Shown in pieces: positions 6,424-7,737 of a DNA stretch of 7,737 bases; position 1 is the first letter of the stretch, and every line of letters begins with the position of its first letter. The position numbers were made by a program, and so were the translations under genes. The stretch is from Bacteroidales bacterium (GTDB lineage: Bacteria; Bacteroidota; Bacteroidia; Bacteroidales; P3). The notes under the pieces are model-generated. The model made no database searches, was not told the DNA's origin, and saw only the letters and a list, made by a program, of their open reading frames with translations. The stretch covers positions 206,736-214,472 of the forward strand of contig JABUUQ010000002.1 of assembly GCA_021443125.1 (NCBI GenBank). The letters run 5' to 3'.

Positions 6424-7737
6424 ATGAAAAAGATATTTTTGGTTTTTGTTGCAGTTTTCAGTGGTGTTTTGGGCTGTGCTCAAGGCGATTCGTTCAATTT
6501 TATCGTGCATAACAAAACCCATCTCGAGACAAAACAAGAGTATTCCATAAAAACACTCTTCCCTATCAAAGACAAGGCTATTCACGATATTCGTATGGAT
6601 TTGCACCTTGGCTGTCCCGATGGAAAATGTTCCGATTGGGATTATTCTATCAATGTTGTGATGCGAAAAGTTGTTGATGGCGACACTTTGAATTTTCAGT
6701 TGGGCAGAATGATTACGCCTTATAGTGGCTGGTACAATAGAGGTGAAAATGCAAAAACTTGGGACAAAATATGGAGTTGGAACATTACAGAATACCTTCC
6801 TTTGATGCATGACAGCGTTGAGATAATTGTTTCCTACGAAGGTTATCAAGATGGTTTTCTTGCCACTACCGACTTTGTTTTCAACGACTTAAAGCATAAG
6901 AAAGCACCACAATTCATAGATACAAAGAATGTATATTTTGGTTATTTCCCTTTTGGCAGGGAGGACTCAACAATTGATGAGTTTTTGCCTGAAAAAGAAT
7001 TGATTATACCAAAAGGCACACAGCGTATTTTGGCAAGAATGACAGTTTCTGGCCATGGTGGAGACAAGAACAACGCCGCTGCAGAATTTTTGGAAAAGGC
7101 TTATTATTATTATGTTAATGAAAAGTTGGTGGCATCTCAATCTGTGTGGAAGGACGACTGCGGTTGCAACCCTATACAGCCACAAGGAGGCACATGGATT
7201 TACAATCGTGCTGCATGGTGCCCAGGAACTAAGGTTGATGAGCATTATTACGATTTGACGCCTTTTGTAAAGGATGGCAAATTGAAGATACGCATGAATT
7301 TTGACTACTACAACGGCCATAACTCAGGCGATGCAGGTTATCAGATAGCCAACGATATTTTCTTCATCAAAGACAAGGATTACGAACATAACTACATTGA
7401 AGATGAAGACTTTAACCTAAAAAGAGAGACTTTGATTCTGCCAAAAGATTTCGTACTTGCATTCAAAACCAACGAAGATGCACGGGACAGATACAAGATT
7501 GCAGAACAGGGTGACAAAGGAAGAATAGTGTATGAAAGGAGTCAGTTTTCCAATAATGAGGAATATCTGCAAGCGATACACTTGGAAGACAACAAAAACT
7601 ACAATCTTATTGTTTTGGATGAGGGTTGCGACGGACTTTCTTGGTGGGCAAATCCTCAGCAAGGCGACGGCTATGTGCTAATCTACGACAAGGATACCAA
7701 CGAAGTAATAGAGGCTTTCGACCCTGACTTTGGCTGC
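6424..7737 (+). CDS. Exported peptide-N-glycosidase F-family protein (3' end outside window)
   Basis: The frame is open from ATG 6424 to the last base (438 codons, no stop), so the gene is cut by the window. The family cleaves the amide bond between Asn and the first GlcNAc of N-linked glycans. By alignment from memory to Elizabethkingia PNGase F, the N-domain (about 25-155) has CPDGKC (64-69), DWD (71-73) and GRMITPY (94-100). The C-domain (about 165-316) has SGHGG (209-213), AAAEF (218-222), RAAWCPG (262-268) and GDAGYQIA (302-309). The catalytic acids Asp60, Glu118 and Glu206 map to Asp73, Glu139 and Glu221, all kept. Arg61, Trp120 and Trp191 become Tyr74, Tyr141 and His211. Cysteines equivalent to 51-56 and 231-252 are kept, but the 204-208 pair is missing. 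Residues 1 to about 19 are a signal sequence; VLGC (15-18) could be a lipobox, or cleavage may follow GCA. Residues about 330-438 exceed the 314-residue PNGase F core and include DGLSWWAN (403-410). It starts 12 bases after rlmB. Family membership is firm; activity and substrate are inferred. Confidence 0.87.
   Translation, partial: MKKIFLVFVAVFSGVLGCAQGDSFNFIVHNKTHLETKQEYSIKTLFPIKDKAIHDIRMDLHLGCPDGKCSDWDYSINVVMRKVVDGDTLNFQLGRMITPYSGWYNRGENAKTWDKIWSWNITEYLPLMHDSVEIIVSYEGYQDGFLATTDFVFNDLKHKKAPQFIDTKNVYFGYFPFGREDSTIDEFLPEKELIIPKGTQRILARMTVSGHGGDKNNAAAEFLEKAYYYYVNEKLVASQSVWKDDCGCNPIQPQGGTWIYNRAAWCPGTKVDEHYYDLTPFVKDGKLKIRMNFDYYNGHNSGDAGYQIANDIFFIKDKDYEHNYIEDEDFNLKRETLILPKDFVLAFKTNEDARDRYKIAEQGDKGRIVYERSQFSNNEEYLQAIHLEDNKNYNLIVLDEGCDGLSWWANPQQGDGYVLIYDKDTNEVIEAFDPDFGC

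Larger units (their letters stand above)
2648..7737 (+). other. Probable four-gene transcription unit, open at right edge
   Basis: The patatin-barrel, lolD, rlmB and PNGase F-like genes are collinear, with junctions of -4, +4 and +12 bases. None of the junctions has room for a terminator, and I see no TAnnTTTG-type promoter in the last stretch of rlmB. Cotranscription from the promoter at 2625-2655 is inferred from this packing. The end of the unit lies beyond the window. Confidence 0.65.

Noticed and set aside
6247..6849. Minus-strand open frame of 200 codons across the rlmB / PNGase F-like junction
   Set aside because: It spans parts of two well-supported + strand genes, including SpoU motifs 2 and 3, and its translation shows no family features.
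5004..7737. A new defence or mobile system
   Set aside because: Every gene belongs to a known envelope, metabolic or rRNA-modification family. There are no transposases, integrases, nucleases, toxin-antitoxin pairs, direct-repeat arrays or tRNA-linked attachment sites.

Overview
The window reads as chromosomal DNA of a Bacteroidota bacterium, probably a Bacteroidales-like lineage; genus cannot be told from this piece. The signs are low G+C, no usable Shine-Dalgarno sequences before the starts, two promoters with the phylum-specific layout TTTG-N19/20-TAnnTTTG, and a gene set typical of the phylum (methylmalonyl-CoA mutase, a patatin fused to an outer-membrane barrel, a PNGase F-family enzyme). 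All supported genes lie on the + strand.

Positions 1-350 are an AT-rich non-coding stretch ending in a good promoter (264-295). It drives mutB (351-2504), a complete B12-dependent methylmalonyl-CoA mutase large subunit with catalytic and cobalamin-binding residues intact. The small subunit gene mutA, which normally lies directly upstream, is absent from the window. A strong intrinsic terminator (2528-2561) closes this one-gene unit.

A second promoter (2625-2655) opens a tightly packed unit that runs off the right edge. Its genes are a secreted patatin-POTRA-beta-barrel phospholipase (2686-5007), a LolD-type ABC ATPase overlapping it by 4 bases (5004-5657), the 23S rRNA 2'-O-methyltransferase RlmB after 4 bases (5662-6411), and, 12 bases further on, a gene cut by the window end (6424-7737). 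That last gene encodes an exported protein of the peptide-N-glycosidase F family. It keeps the three catalytic acids of PNGase F but differs at several substrate-contact positions, and it carries an extra C-terminal module.

The unit mixes envelope functions (outer-membrane lipase, lipoprotein-transport ATPase, secreted glycan-cleaving enzyme) with a ribosome-modification housekeeping gene. I see no defence system, mobile element, CRISPR array, tRNA or rRNA. The most interesting item is the divergent, partial PNGase F-like gene. The rest is mostly ordinary, well-preserved core genome.
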